A DNA stretch of 64,000 nucleotides from positions 286,596 to 350,595 of the forward strand of contig CAVYRL010000002.1 of assembly GCA_963771025.1 (NCBI GenBank), given 5' to 3'. The notes below the pieces were generated by a model. That model saw only the letters and a program-made list of their open reading frames with translations. It did not search any database and had not been told where the DNA came from. Below, in pieces: positions 8,869-18,300 of this stretch (position 1 is its first letter; every line of letters starts with the position of its first letter). Origin of the DNA: Miltoncostaea sp963771025 (GTDB taxonomy: Bacteria; Actinomycetota; Thermoleophilia; Miltoncostaeales; Miltoncostaeaceae). Both the position numbers and the translations under genes were made by a program.

Positions 8869-9708
8869 CTAGCCGCCGGGCAGGTCCATGCTCAGGCGCG
8901 CGACCGCTCCGTAGTCGAGGTCGCCAGGCACCTGTTCGAGAAGAGTCCGAGCCAGTTGCGCGAACTCCAGAGGGACGATGTCCAGATCCCGCGCGTGACC
9001 GAGATCCTTCAGCAGGTTGCGCGTGGTGAAGCCGGGGGCGTGATCGCCGGCCAGCACGCGAGGGAAGAGGTTGCGCAGCTGCCACGAGTCACCCGACGCC
9101 GACATGACGACCTCGCGCGCCAGGGCGGGGTCCAGGCCCGCGCGCTGACCGGCGCCGAGCGCCTCGGCGGTGGCCGCCGCGATCGTCGCGACGAGCATGT
9201 TGTTGACGAGCTTGGCCACCAGCCCCAGGCCGACCGGCCCGCAGTGCACGCGCTTGGCGGGGTCTCCGATCACGTCGAGCGCGGGCGCCGCCCGCGCGAG
9301 CGCCGCGGCGTCGCCGCCGCACATCACGGCCAGCGCGCCGCCGGCCGCCGCCGGCGGGCCGCCGCTCACCGGGCAGTCCAGATACGCGACGCCGCGCTCG
9401 GCGCAGAGGGCGGCCAGCTCGCGCGCCACCGCGGGCGCGATGGTGCTCATCTCCACCAGCACCGGCGCCGGCGCCGTCGCGCGCAGCATGTCCTGCACCA
9501 CGAGGCGCACGTCCGGGGAGTCGGTGACGCACGAGCAGGCGAGGTCGGCGCCCTCCACGGCCTCGGCCATCGACGGCTCCACGGTGACGGGCAGCCCCTT
9601 CGCACGCGCGGGCGTTCGCGCGTACAGCCGCACCTCGTGGCCGGCGGCGGCGAGGTTGCGAATCATCTCCGAGCCCATCAGGCCCGATCCGGCGAAGCCG
9701 ATCAGCAC
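8869..9708 (-). CDS. NAD(P)-dependent beta-hydroxyacid dehydrogenase (3-hydroxyisobutyrate dehydrogenase family)
   Basis: Rossmann-fold oxidoreductase of the 6-phosphogluconate/3-hydroxyisobutyrate dehydrogenase superfamily. It begins with the dinucleotide loop GFAGSGLMG, has the substrate-binding DCPVSGGPPAA segment, and the catalytic lysine in GLVAKLVNNML. Substrate cannot be told from sequence; tartronate semialdehyde, hydroxyisobutyrate or succinic semialdehyde are family options. GTG 9717 opens the frame, but GTG 9708 fits the N-terminus better and lies 7 nt after a TATCGT -10 box, so 9708 is preferred (279 residues). It is convergent with the preceding small gene. Confidence 0.9.
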   Translation of the reverse strand: MLIGFAGSGLMGSEMIRNLAAAGHEVRLYARTPARAKGLPVTVEPSMAEAVEGADLACSCVTDSPDVRLVVQDMLRATAPAPVLVEMSTIAPAVARELAALCAERGVAYLDCPVSGGPPAAAGGALAVMCGGDAAALARAAPALDVIGDPAKRVHCGPVGLGLVAKLVNNMLVATIAAATAEALGAGQRAGLDPALAREVVMSASGDSWQLRNLFPRVLAGDHAPGFTTRNLLKDLGHARDLDIVPLEFAQLARTLLEQVPGDLDYGAVARLSMDLPGG

Positions 9709-9715
9709 GGAGCCC

Positions 9716-9721
9716 ACGATA
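9716..9721 (-). promoter_or_regulatory. -10 box TATCGT, leaderless promoter of the dehydrogenase
   Basis: On the minus strand TATCGT ends 7 nt before GTG 9708. This spacing argues for that start rather than GTG 9717, which would overlap the box. Confidence 0.5.
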
Positions 9722-10015
9722 TCCCGTGTCGCGGGGTGGGAAGAAGTTGAGGGCCGCGCCTGCGCTCTACCTCGTTACCGGGGGAGCGATGCCCAGAAAG
9801 TTCGAAACGCTGTGCCCGAGCGTTCCAAGCTTCCGAACCGCCGCGCGGGGGACAGTGGAGCGGCCCTCGAGGAGAAATATGCCTTGGGCGCGCCGTCCCT
9901 GCGCCCCCCGGAGGGCTGGTCACGCACCCCCTCGACCCGCCGTAAGGGGAGTCTTGCGGCTCGACCCACGGCGACCCGGGTTGCGCGAACCCCGACCGGC
10001 CGATATCCAGGTGCG
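9722..10015. other. Intergenic region between divergent genes
   Basis: About 290 bp with no convincing coding frame. It must hold the brkB promoter, but I see no clear -35/-10 pair; TATCCA ends 6 nt before ATG 10016 and is the nearest to the TANNNT pattern. Confidence 0.4.
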
Positions 10016-10963
10016 ATGAGCACGGTCCTCGACCCGACATCTCGCGTGCGTAGCGCGTTGCACCCCCTGCGACGGCCGATATCGTGGCTGTACGAGCTGG
10101 TGTCCGGAACGGTCCAGCGCTCGATCGTCGACGACATCACCCAGGTGGCGAGCCAGTTCGCCTACAACGCGTTCCTGGCGACGGTCCCGTTCATGTTCGT
10201 CCTCGTCTCGATCGTCGGCCTCGTCAGCGAGCCCGACGCGTTCGACGAGTTCCTCCAGCCCGACGCGAACAACGCGATCCCCGTGGAGCTGCGCGCCCTG
10301 CTGCGATCGGCCCTCAAGTCGGCGACGACCAACACGCAGCAGGCCGCCATCTTCCTGGCGATCGGTGTGATCGGCGCCCTCTACGTCTCCGCCAACGTGA
10401 TCGGCGCCCTCGTCGGCGGGCTCGATCGGGTGCGCGGTGTCGCACACCGCCCGTGGGCGAAGGGCAAGCTCACCGCGCTGATCATCGCCATCGCCGCGAC
10501 GCTGCTGGCGGTGGCCACCACGCTCGCTCTGCTCGGTGGCTCACGTCTGGTGGACGCGCTCGCCGAGCAGGTGTTCGGCAAGGGCGCGCCCAACGTCGCG
10601 ACGCGGGTGCTCTATCTGATCGGCACCACCGGGCTGCTGGTGTTCACCATCGCCGTCTACCATTTCGGTCCCAATGCCCCCCGCCGGCGACTGCTCGCGT
10701 CGCTGCCCGGCGCCGTCCTGGGGGTGGCGGTCTGGTTCAGCATCACCCGCCTGTTCGGTCTGTACATCGAGAACTTCGACTCGTACCGGACGGTCTACGG
10801 CGCCCTGGCCGGTGCCGCGATCTACCTGATCTTCCTGTTCCTGACATGCGTGGCGCTGCTGGTGGGCGCCGAGGTCAACGAGCAGTGGTATGTGATGCGG
10901 GTGCGGCGCAAGGCCGCCGAGTTGGTGGCCAGCGAGGCCGCGGAGGCCCGCACTCAGGTCTGA
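10016..10963 (+). CDS. YihY/BrkB-family inner membrane protein
   Basis: A 315-residue polytopic membrane protein of the YihY/virulence factor BrkB family, with about six hydrophobic segments. The family-typical region ASQFAYNAFLATVPFMF is near residue 50, and a conserved YGALAGAAIYLIFLF segment lies close to the C-terminus. Molecular function in the family is poorly established, although some members were once annotated as RNase BN. ATG 10016 is the start. Its 3' end overlaps the convergent glycosylase gene by 10 bp. Confidence 0.9.
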   Translation: MSTVLDPTSRVRSALHPLRRPISWLYELVSGTVQRSIVDDITQVASQFAYNAFLATVPFMFVLVSIVGLVSEPDAFDEFLQPDANNAIPVELRALLRSALKSATTNTQQAAIFLAIGVIGALYVSANVIGALVGGLDRVRGVAHRPWAKGKLTALIIAIAATLLAVATTLALLGGSRLVDALAEQVFGKGAPNVATRVLYLIGTTGLLVFTIAVYHFGPNAPRRRLLASLPGAVLGVAVWFSITRLFGLYIENFDSYRTVYGALAGAAIYLIFLFLTCVALLVGAEVNEQWYVMRVRRKAAELVASEAAEARTQV

Positions 10964-11763
10964 CAGGTGGGGCACCAGTAGGTGGTGCGGTTGGCGTCGC
11001 CCTGCCCGCGCGAGCGAACCGGCGTGCCGCAGCGCCGGCACGGCCTGCCGCGTCGCCGGTAGACCCAGGTGCGCTCGCGGCTCCACGGCGGCGCGCCGGG
11101 CGGGCGGTAGGTGCGGATCGCCCCCGCCTCGCGCACCCCGTCGGCCAACAGCGCCGCCGCCGTCGCGCCCAGCGCGGTCGCCTCCCCGGGGTCGAGGCTC
11201 CCCACCGCCCGCCACGGGTCGATGCTCGCGAGAAAGCACGCCTCGCTCTTGTAGACGTTGCCGATCCCGCCCACCACGCGCTGGTCCATCAGCGCCTCGC
11301 CGACCTCCCGGGAGGGCTCGAGCCGCGCGATCGCCCTCGCCGTGGCCGGCCCCGGGTCCACCGCCTCCGCGAGCAGGTCGGGGCCGGTGCCGGTGAGCCC
11401 GCGGGGCAGTGGCACTCCGGGCTCCAGCAGGCGCACCTGCGGGCAGCGGTACAGCGAGGCGACGTGCCCCGACGTCCAGAGGGCGAGGAACAGGCCGCCG
11501 CGGGCCGGCTGCCGGGCGGCGGGGGCGAGGCGCCAGACGCCGCTCATCATGAGGTGGGAGTGGAGCACCCGGCCGCTCGCGAAGCGCAGCAGATGGTGCT
11601 TGCCGACGGCCTCGGCGGCGACCACGGTGTCGCCGTGGAGGCGCTCCGGCAGGCGCTGGGACGCGAGCCGGGGCTCGGGCGCCTCGACCCCGACAAGCGC
11701 ATGTCCGACAAGGGCCGCCGTGAAGCGGGAGGCGTTGCGGTGGCTCACGTGACCCTCGGGCAT
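10954..11763 (-). CDS. Fpg/Nei-family DNA glycosylase (endonuclease VIII-like)
   Basis: Bifunctional base-excision repair glycosylase/AP lyase. After removal of Met the protein begins Pro-Glu-Gly-His: the Pro nucleophile and the Glu that protonates the sugar ring are both present. A helix-two-turn-helix segment (VVGGIGNVYKSEA) and a C-terminal zinc finger, C-x2-C (RRCGTP) plus C-x2-C (YWCPTCQ), complete the fold. Length is 269 residues. MPEGH rather than MPELP points to the Nei side of the family (oxidised pyrimidines). The ATG is set by a leaderless promoter. Confidence 0.92.
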   Translation of the reverse strand: MPEGHVSHRNASRFTAALVGHALVGVEAPEPRLASQRLPERLHGDTVVAAEAVGKHHLLRFASGRVLHSHLMMSGVWRLAPAARQPARGGLFLALWTSGHVASLYRCPQVRLLEPGVPLPRGLTGTGPDLLAEAVDPGPATARAIARLEPSREVGEALMDQRVVGGIGNVYKSEACFLASIDPWRAVGSLDPGEATALGATAAALLADGVREAGAIRTYRPPGAPPWSRERTWVYRRRGRPCRRCGTPVRSRGQGDANRTTYWCPTCQT

Positions 11764-11769
11764 CGGCTC

Positions 11770-11775
11770 ACGATA
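11770..11775 (-). promoter_or_regulatory. -10 box TATCGT, leaderless promoter of the glycosylase
   Basis: On the minus strand TATCGT ends 6 nt before ATG 11763, with no ribosome binding site between. Confidence 0.6.
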
Positions 11776-11837
11776 TCCCCGCCGCCCTCAGGCGAGACCG
11801 ACTGGCGAAAGGCCTGCCCACCGGACACACTCGCGGG

Positions 11838-12419
11838 GTGAGCGACACCCCCGAGGCCACCGACCGCGCGACTGCGGCGTCACAGAGGAGCCCGCTCAGG
11901 CGCCGGGTGCTGATCGGCGCCGGCGTGCTCGTCGGGATCGTGCTGATCTACTACATCGGCGGAGCCACGATCCCGCGCTGGTGGGCGCAGCGGATCGGCG
12001 ACCAGGTGAATGGCAGCATCACGGCGGGCATCGCCCTGGGCCTGTTCTACGGCATCGTCTTCACTTTCCTGCCCCTGTTCGTGCTCACCTTCGCCCTGCG
12101 GAGGCGGCGTTCGTGGCGGGCGCGCGCGTGGCTCGTCGGTCTCGCGGTGCTGCTCGCCCTGCCCAACCTCTTCACGCTCGGCATCGTTATCGGCAACAGC
12201 AGCGCGGCCCATGCCGGAGAGCGCACGCTCGACGTCCGTGCGCCCGACTTCCGCGGCGCCACCCTGGCGGGCGCGATCATCGGAGCGGCGGCGGTCGTCG
12301 GGCTGCGCTACCTGCTCATGTCGCGACGCCGCGCCAAGGAGCGCGAGGCGGCATTGCGCGGCGAGCTGCGCTCGCGCGACGACGCCACGGCCGTCGCGCC
12401 CACGGATCCGGAGAGCTGA
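11838..12419 (+). CDS. Membrane protein, function unknown
   Basis: A 193-residue protein with about four transmembrane segments: around residues 25-45, 62-85, 98-120 and 142-162. A charged cytoplasmic tail full of Arg, Glu and Asp follows. I recognise no domain. GTG 11838 is the start; CACACT, a near match to the -10 pattern, ends 6 nt upstream. Its stop overlaps or abuts the start of the phosphatase gene, so it heads a three-gene operon. Confidence 0.75.
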   Translation: MSDTPEATDRATAASQRSPLRRRVLIGAGVLVGIVLIYYIGGATIPRWWAQRIGDQVNGSITAGIALGLFYGIVFTFLPLFVLTFALRRRRSWRARAWLVGLAVLLALPNLFTLGIVIGNSSAAHAGERTLDVRAPDFRGATLAGAIIGAAAVVGLRYLLMSRRRAKEREAALRGELRSRDDATAVAPTDPES

Positions 12420-12421
12420 CG

Positions 12422-12910
12422 CTGGCCGTCCGCATCTCCTTCGTCTGCCTGGGCAACATCTGCCGCTCGCCGACCGCCGAGGCCGTGATGCGCCACCGGG
12501 TGGCGGCGGCCGGTCTGGACGACGAGATCCTGATCGAGAGCGCCGGCACGGGCGCGTGGCACGTCGGCAGCCCCCCCGACCCCCGCGCGCGCTCGGAGGG
12601 GCGCGGCCGGGGGATCGCGATGGGCGGGCGCGCGCGGCAGTTCGAGGCGGCCGACTTCGACCGGCTCGACCTGGTGCTCGCGATGGATGCGCAGAACGCG
12701 GCCGACCTGCGCGCGCTGGCCCCCGATCCGGAGGCGGCCGCCAAGGTGCGGCTGTTCCGCGAGTTCGACCCGAAGGCGGCCGGCGACCTCTCGGTTCCGG
12801 ACCCGTACTACGGAGGGCCGGAGGGGTTCGCGGAGGTCTTCGAGATGGCGGACGCCGCGAGCGCCGGCCTGATCGCGCACCTGCGCGCGCGGATGCCCCC
12901 GGGACGATGA
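12422..12910 (+). CDS. Low-molecular-weight phosphatase (LMW-PTP family; possible deglycation phosphatase), non-standard start
   Basis: The signature Cys-x5-Arg loop is present as CLGNICRS, starting at residue 9, and the general acid Asp is in SVPDPYYGG near the C-terminus; about 162 residues, typical for the family. Some LMW-PTPs act on sugar phosphates bound to proteins, and the next gene is a fructosamine kinase, so a role in protein deglycation is plausible (inference). There is no in-frame ATG/GTG/TTG near the conserved N-terminus: CTG 12422, with GGAG 8 nt upstream, or CTG 12416, overlapping the previous stop as CTGA, are the candidates. Confidence 0.85.
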   Translation: MAVRISFVCLGNICRSPTAEAVMRHRVAAAGLDDEILIESAGTGAWHVGSPPDPRARSEGRGRGIAMGGRARQFEAADFDRLDLVLAMDAQNAADLRALAPDPEAAAKVRLFREFDPKAAGDLSVPDPYYGGPEGFAEVFEMADAASAGLIAHLRARMPPGR

Positions 12911-13767
12911 CCGCCCTCCTGGACGCGCTCGCCTCGGCGACCGGCTCCACCGTCGTCGATTCGTCGCCCGTCTCAGGAGGCAGCATCAACCGCGCGCTCC
13001 GGGCCACGCTCGCCGACGGGCGCCGGATCTTCGTCAAGCACCACCCCGACGCGCCACCGGGCTCGTACCGCGCCGAGGCCCACGGCCTCGCGTGGCTCGC
13101 CGTCGCGGGCGGCCTGCGCACCCCCGCGGTGGTGGCGGTGGGTGACGGGCCCGGGCCGCGATTCCTGGCCCTCGAGTGGATCGAGTCCGGGCCGGGCGGA
13201 CCCGCGGCGCAGGAGGCGTTCGGCCGCGGTCTCGCCGCGCTTCACATGGCCGGGGCGCCCACCTTCGGCCTCGACCGCGACAACGCGATCGGCGGCCTGC
13301 CGCAGGCCAACACGCCCTGCGACACGTGGCCGGAGTTCTACGGGCTGCGCCGGCTCACGGCGATGGCACGGCCGGCGGTGGACGACGGCGGGCTGCCGCC
13401 GGCCTTCATGGAACGCATCGAACGGTTGTGTGGGCGGCTCCCCGGGCTCTGCGGTCCCGCTGAGCCACCCGCCCGGCTGCACGGTGACCTGTGGAGCGGG
13501 AACGCGATCATCGACGCCCTCGGCGCTCCGGCCGTCGTCGATCCGGCGGTCTACGGGGGTCACCGTGAGATGGATCTGGCGATGATGCGGCTCTTCGGCG
13601 GGTTCCCACCGCGCGTCTACGCGGCCTACGACGAGGTGTACCCGCCCGCCGCCGGCCACGAGGACCGGGTCGCGCTGTTCCAGCTCTACCCCGTGCTGGT
13701 GCACGTGCGCCTGTTCGGCGGCGGCTATGCCCGCCAGGCCGAGGGGATCGTCTCCCGCTACGCCTGA
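12907..13767 (+). CDS. Fructosamine/ketosamine-3-kinase family protein
   Basis: Aminoglycoside-phosphotransferase-fold kinase of the fructosamine-3-kinase family, 286 residues. Visible are the N-terminal GGSINRALRATL segment, the ATP lysine in RIFVKHH, the catalytic RLHGDLWSGNAI loop and the metal-binding DPAVYGGHREMDLAM. Family members phosphorylate sugar adducts on protein amines so that they decompose and free the amine. ATG overlaps the phosphatase stop (ATGA), so the two enzymes are co-translated. It overlaps the convergent exporter gene by 10 bp. Confidence 0.93.
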   Translation: MTALLDALASATGSTVVDSSPVSGGSINRALRATLADGRRIFVKHHPDAPPGSYRAEAHGLAWLAVAGGLRTPAVVAVGDGPGPRFLALEWIESGPGGPAAQEAFGRGLAALHMAGAPTFGLDRDNAIGGLPQANTPCDTWPEFYGLRRLTAMARPAVDDGGLPPAFMERIERLCGRLPGLCGPAEPPARLHGDLWSGNAIIDALGAPAVVDPAVYGGHREMDLAMMRLFGGFPPRVYAAYDEVYPPAAGHEDRVALFQLYPVLVHVRLFGGGYARQAEGIVSRYA

Positions 13768-15272
13768 GCCGCGGATCGCTCGGATCCGCGCAGGGCCGAT
13801 ACCAGGGCGCCCAGCAGCGAGAAGGACACCAGCACCCAAAGGGCCAGGTGCATGCCGCTCATGAAGGGCTCGAGCTTGTCGGCCGAGAGTCCCGTGGTGA
13901 GCCCGCTGAAGATGCTGAAGAGCAGCGTGGTCGGGACGACGGCCGTCACGATCATCAGCATCAGCGCGATCGAGATCACCGCCCCGGTGTTCTGCAGCAT
14001 GGTGCGCGTCCCCGAGGCGATGCCGCGCCGGTGGGGCGGCACGGCGCCCATCATGGCCGCGGTGTTGGGCGAGTTGAAGACGCCCGATCCGACGCCGACG
14101 ATCGTGAGCCAGATGGCCGACTGCCAGAAGGGCGAGTCAACCCGCAGGGTGGTCATGCCCGCCAGCCCGGCCGCGGTGAGCAGCATCCCGAGGACGGCCG
14201 GCGCCCGCGAGCCGTGGCGGTCGGCCCACCACCCGGCGATCGGGGAGGCCACCAGCATGCCAGCGGCGAGGGGGATCAGCTTGATGCCCGCCACGATCGG
14301 GTCGTCCCCCTGCGGGCCCTGGAAGTAGAAGACGAACAGGAACATCAGCGCGAATCGGGCCAGCCCGTTGAGGAACGCGGCGGTCGCGGCGGTCCAGTAG
14401 ACGCGGATCCTGAAGAGCTCCAGGTCGAGCATCGGGGACGCGGTGCGCATCTCGACGATGACGAAGGCCGGCAGCAGGACGGCCGCCGCGATCAGGCCGA
14501 CGATCACCATGGGCGCGCTCCAGCCGTCGAGGCCCGCGTCGGAGAGCCCCAGCACGAGGCCCGTCAGGCCTCCCAGGGCCAGGGCGTTGCCGACGAGGTC
14601 GTAGGAGCGTCTGGCGGTGCGGCTCGTCTCCCTGCCGGTCAGCTCGCGCAGCACCAGCGCCGCCCACACCGTCCCCACGATCCCGATCGGCACGTTGAAC
14701 CAGAACACCCAGGCCCAACCGAACCCCACCAGCCAGCCCCCGAGGACCGGGCCGATCACGAGGCCGACGGCCGCGACCATGGTGTTGGTGCCCATCGCCA
14801 GGCCCAGCTGGTCCCGCGGGAAGGCGTCGGTGACGAGCGCCCCCGAGTTCGCGAAGACGAGGGCCCCGCCCACGCCCTGGACGACGCGCCAGATGATCAG
14901 GACGGTGCCCGAATCGGCCAGCCCGGCTCCGAGCGACGCGAGGGTGAAGAGGGCCATGCCCGCGACGTAGAGCCGCTTGCGGCCGAGCTGATCGCCGAGG
15001 CGCCCGGCGGGGAGCAGCAGGACGGTGCTGGCCACCATGTAGGACAGGATCACCCAGATCAGGCTGAGGAGCGACGTCCCCAGCTCCCTCTCCACGTCTG
15101 GGAGTGCGATCAGCAGCGTGCCGGTGTTGACCGTCGCCAGGAACAGCCCGAGGCTGGTGACCGACAGCACCCACCAGCGGTAGTGGTGATGGTCGGCCGA
15201 GACTCCCGGGCGTCGGCTGCGGGCGGCCTGAAGGGGTGCGACGGTGTGGGTGGACGAGGTCACCGCGGTCAT
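13758..15272 (-). CDS. MFS exporter, DHA2 (EmrB/QacA-like) family
   Basis: A 14-helix major facilitator protein of about 504 residues. The loop 2-3 motif GRLGDQLGRKRLYV and the antiporter motif around LGLAMGTNTMVAAVGLVIGPVLGG are visible, the latter typical of drug/proton antiporters. Substrate is unknown. ATG 15272 is preferred; TTG 15287 would add five residues. The start codon lies at the edge of a perfect palindrome, so repression by an unlinked regulator is likely. It follows lhr on the same strand with a 45-nt gap. Confidence 0.9.
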   Translation of the reverse strand: MTAVTSSTHTVAPLQAARSRRPGVSADHHHYRWWVLSVTSLGLFLATVNTGTLLIALPDVERELGTSLLSLIWVILSYMVASTVLLLPAGRLGDQLGRKRLYVAGMALFTLASLGAGLADSGTVLIIWRVVQGVGGALVFANSGALVTDAFPRDQLGLAMGTNTMVAAVGLVIGPVLGGWLVGFGWAWVFWFNVPIGIVGTVWAALVLRELTGRETSRTARRSYDLVGNALALGGLTGLVLGLSDAGLDGWSAPMVIVGLIAAAVLLPAFVIVEMRTASPMLDLELFRIRVYWTAATAAFLNGLARFALMFLFVFYFQGPQGDDPIVAGIKLIPLAAGMLVASPIAGWWADRHGSRAPAVLGMLLTAAGLAGMTTLRVDSPFWQSAIWLTIVGVGSGVFNSPNTAAMMGAVPPHRRGIASGTRTMLQNTGAVISIALMLMIVTAVVPTTLLFSIFSGLTTGLSADKLEPFMSGMHLALWVLVSFSLLGALVSALRGSERSAAQA

Positions 15273-15290
15273 ACTTGCATACTGCAAGTA
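15272..15290 (-). promoter_or_regulatory. Palindromic operator at the exporter start
   Basis: TACTTGCATACTGCAAGTA: two exact 8-bp arms around a 3-nt spacer, ending on the ATG of the DHA2 exporter. Size and symmetry are those of a TetR- or MarR-type operator. No regulator gene is adjacent. Confidence 0.6.
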
Positions 15291-15317
15291 ATGTCGCCCG
15301 CCCCGCTCGCGGCCTCG

Positions 15318-18300
15318 TCAGGCGCGCAGCACCATCGCCCGCAGGTCGGCGCGAAAGCCCGCCGTCGCCAGCGGTGCCTCGAGGGGCGAGCCGAATACCG
15401 GCGCGCCGTCGACGCGCTCGATCGCGGCGCGCCGGCGCCGGTCGCCCAGGATCCAGGCCGCCAGCGCCCCGAGCGCCGGCGCGAGCGTCCGGTCGTCGGC
15501 GCTCGGAAACGTGAGGAGGCCGCGGCCCCCGCGCTCCAGGTACAGCGCGGGCCGGCCGTCCACCAGAACGACCGTCGCTCCGTAGACGCGCGACGGTGCG
15601 CGCGCCGCGTCCCTGCGGGGCCAGGGCACGGCGGCGCCGTAGGGCTGCGCCGGGTCGGCCGCGCCCAGCACCGCCAGGTGGGGCGGCGCGTCGGGCGGGG
15701 GATCGCGGAGGTCGCGAAGGCGCTCCACGGCGCCGGGCGACGCGAACTGCGCCCCTCCGAGGCCCTCGACGAAGTACCCCCGCCGGCACACGCCGAGCGT
15801 CTCCATTTCGCTGAGGGCGGGGTACACCGCGGCATACCCGCCCGGCACGGCCTCCGCGAGGGTCGCCGATCGGGTCAGCACCCCGTGGCGCTCCACCAGC
15901 AGCTCGGCCAGCGCGCGGCGGCGCTCGTCGGCGGGCGGCGCGCCGGCGAACAGCCGGGCGGCCAGCGACCAGCGGCCGGAGACCGCCGACGGCGCGCCCC
16001 GGCCGCGTCGGGACCGCAGACGCCGCCCGCCCGCGGCCCCCGATCCTGGCCGGGTGAGCGCGGGCAGGCGCTTGGGCCCGCGCAGGGGCAGCCAGAGGTC
16101 GTTGGTCACCTCGCCGGCCCAGACGAGCGCCCAGAGCGCGGTGAACACCTCCTCGCGGGTGGCCTCGCCCGCCGCCAGCAGGTCGTCCCAGAAGCTCGCC
16201 CCGCCGGCGAGCGCCGCGCGGAGCCGTCCGGCGATCTCGCCCTCGGGCGCCGGGTCGGCGGGCGGCGGACCGAGCAGCGGCGCGTCCTCGCGGAAGTAGA
16301 TCGCGACCCGCCCACCGCCCACTCCGCCGGCCCCCGCGCCCACCCACACGATCTCCCCGCGGGCCGCCAGCTCGTCGAGCCAGGCCGGACCGTAGTCGGC
16401 CACCCGGCGCGGGAAGACCTCCGCCTCCCACTGCGCCGCGGGCAGCGCCAGGCCCTGCAGCGTCCCGAGCGCCTCGCGCAGCGCGTCGGCCCCGCGCGCC
16501 CCGCCGGGCCGGTCCACCCGTTGCCAGTCGGGAAGGAAGCGCCCGAGCGCGCGCGGGTCGGCGGGCTCGATCTCGCGCCGCAGCGCCGCCAGGCTCGCGC
16601 GCCGCAGCCGCCGCACCACCTCGGCGTCGCACCACTCGCGCCCGGTGCCCCCGGGGCGCAGCTCGCCGCGCACCAGGACGCCCTCGCTCTCCAGGGCCGC
16701 GAGGGGCGCCTCGAGGGCCCCGGCCTCGAGCGCGTAGCGCGCGGCGGGCTCGGAGATGTGGAAGGGGCCGCGGCCGCGGGCGTAGCGTGCGATCAGGCTC
16801 CGGAGCGCGCCGGGAACGTCCTCGAGAAAGGCGTCCGGCAGCCCTGCCGGCGGCATCACGCCCAGGCCGTCGCGGTAGCGGCCGGCGTCCTCCGCGGCGA
16901 TCAGGCGCTCCTCGCCGCCGACCCGAACCACGCAGGCGCGCCGCTCGGCGACCAGGGCCTCGATGAGCCCCGGTGCCGACGCCGGCTCCCGCAGGCGGCG
17001 CCCGACCTCCGGGAACGACAGGTCGCCGACGCGGCGGAGGAGGTCGTGCAACCCGTCGCCGCCGCGCGCCCGCGCGCGCTCGGAGAGACCCTGCAGGTCG
17101 GCCTCCAGGGTCGCCAGCGCCTCGGCGTCGATCAGGTCGCGCAGCTCCTCCTGGCCGAGCAGCTCGCGCAGCAGGTCGCGGTTGAGCGAGAGGGCCTGGG
17201 CCCGCCGCTCGGCGACCGGGGTGTCGTCGTCGTACATGTACGAGGCGACGTACTCGAACAGCAGCGCGCCCGCGAAGGGCGATGCGGTCGCCGTCTCGAC
17301 CTCCACCACGGCCAGCTCGCGAGACGCGATGCGGCCGAGCACACCGCGCAGGCTGGGCAGGTCGAACCAGTCGTCGAGGCACTCGCGGTAGGTCTCCAGG
17401 ATCACCGGGAAGCTGCCGTACTCGCGGGCCACCTGCAGCAGCGACGAGGCCTTCAGGCGCTGCTGCCAGAGGGGCGTGCGGCGCCCGGGGCGGCGCCGTG
17501 GGATCAGCAGGGCCCGCGCCGCGTTCTCGCGGAAGCGGGCGCCGAACAGGGCCGTCGCCCCCAGCTCGCCCAGCACCAGTTCCTCGAGCTCGTCGGGTCC
17601 GATCATCGCCACGTCGGCGCCCGGCGCCTCGTCGGCGTCGGGCAGGTGGATGGCGATGCCGTCGTCGCCCCAGATCGTGTGGGCGTCCTGCCCCGTCTGG
17701 GCGCGGATCCGGGCGCCGAGCGCCAGGGCCCACGGCGCATGGACGCGGGCACCGAAGGGGGTCAGCACGCACAGCCGCCAGTCGCCGATCTCGTCGCGGA
17801 AGCGCTCGACCACGACGGCGCGGTCGCTGGGCACGGTGCCGGTGGCCGCCGCCTGATCCTCGAGGTACGCGACCAGGTTGCCCGCCGCACGCTCATCGAA
17901 GGCGCTCTCCGCGCGGAGCCTGCGGGTGGCCTCCCGGGGCCCGGCCGCGATCAGCTCGCGCGCGAGGCGGCCCACGCCCTCACCGAGCTCGTACGGGCGG
18001 CCGATGCCCTCGCCCTTCCAGAAGGGCAGGGCGCCCGGCGCGCCCGGAGCGGGGGTCACCACCACCCGGTCGCGCGTGATCTCCTCGATGCGCCATGTGG
18101 AGGCGCCCAACATGAAGGCCTGACCGCTGCGGGCCTCGTAGACCATCTCCTCGTCCAACTCGCCGACCCGCGCGCCGTCGGGCAGCACGACGGTGAAGAG
18201 GCCCCGGTCGGGGATGGTGCCGGCGTTCTGCACGGCCAGAGCCCGCGACCCGTCGCGGCCCCGAACCGTCCCGGCCGTCCGGTCCCAGACGACCCGGGGC

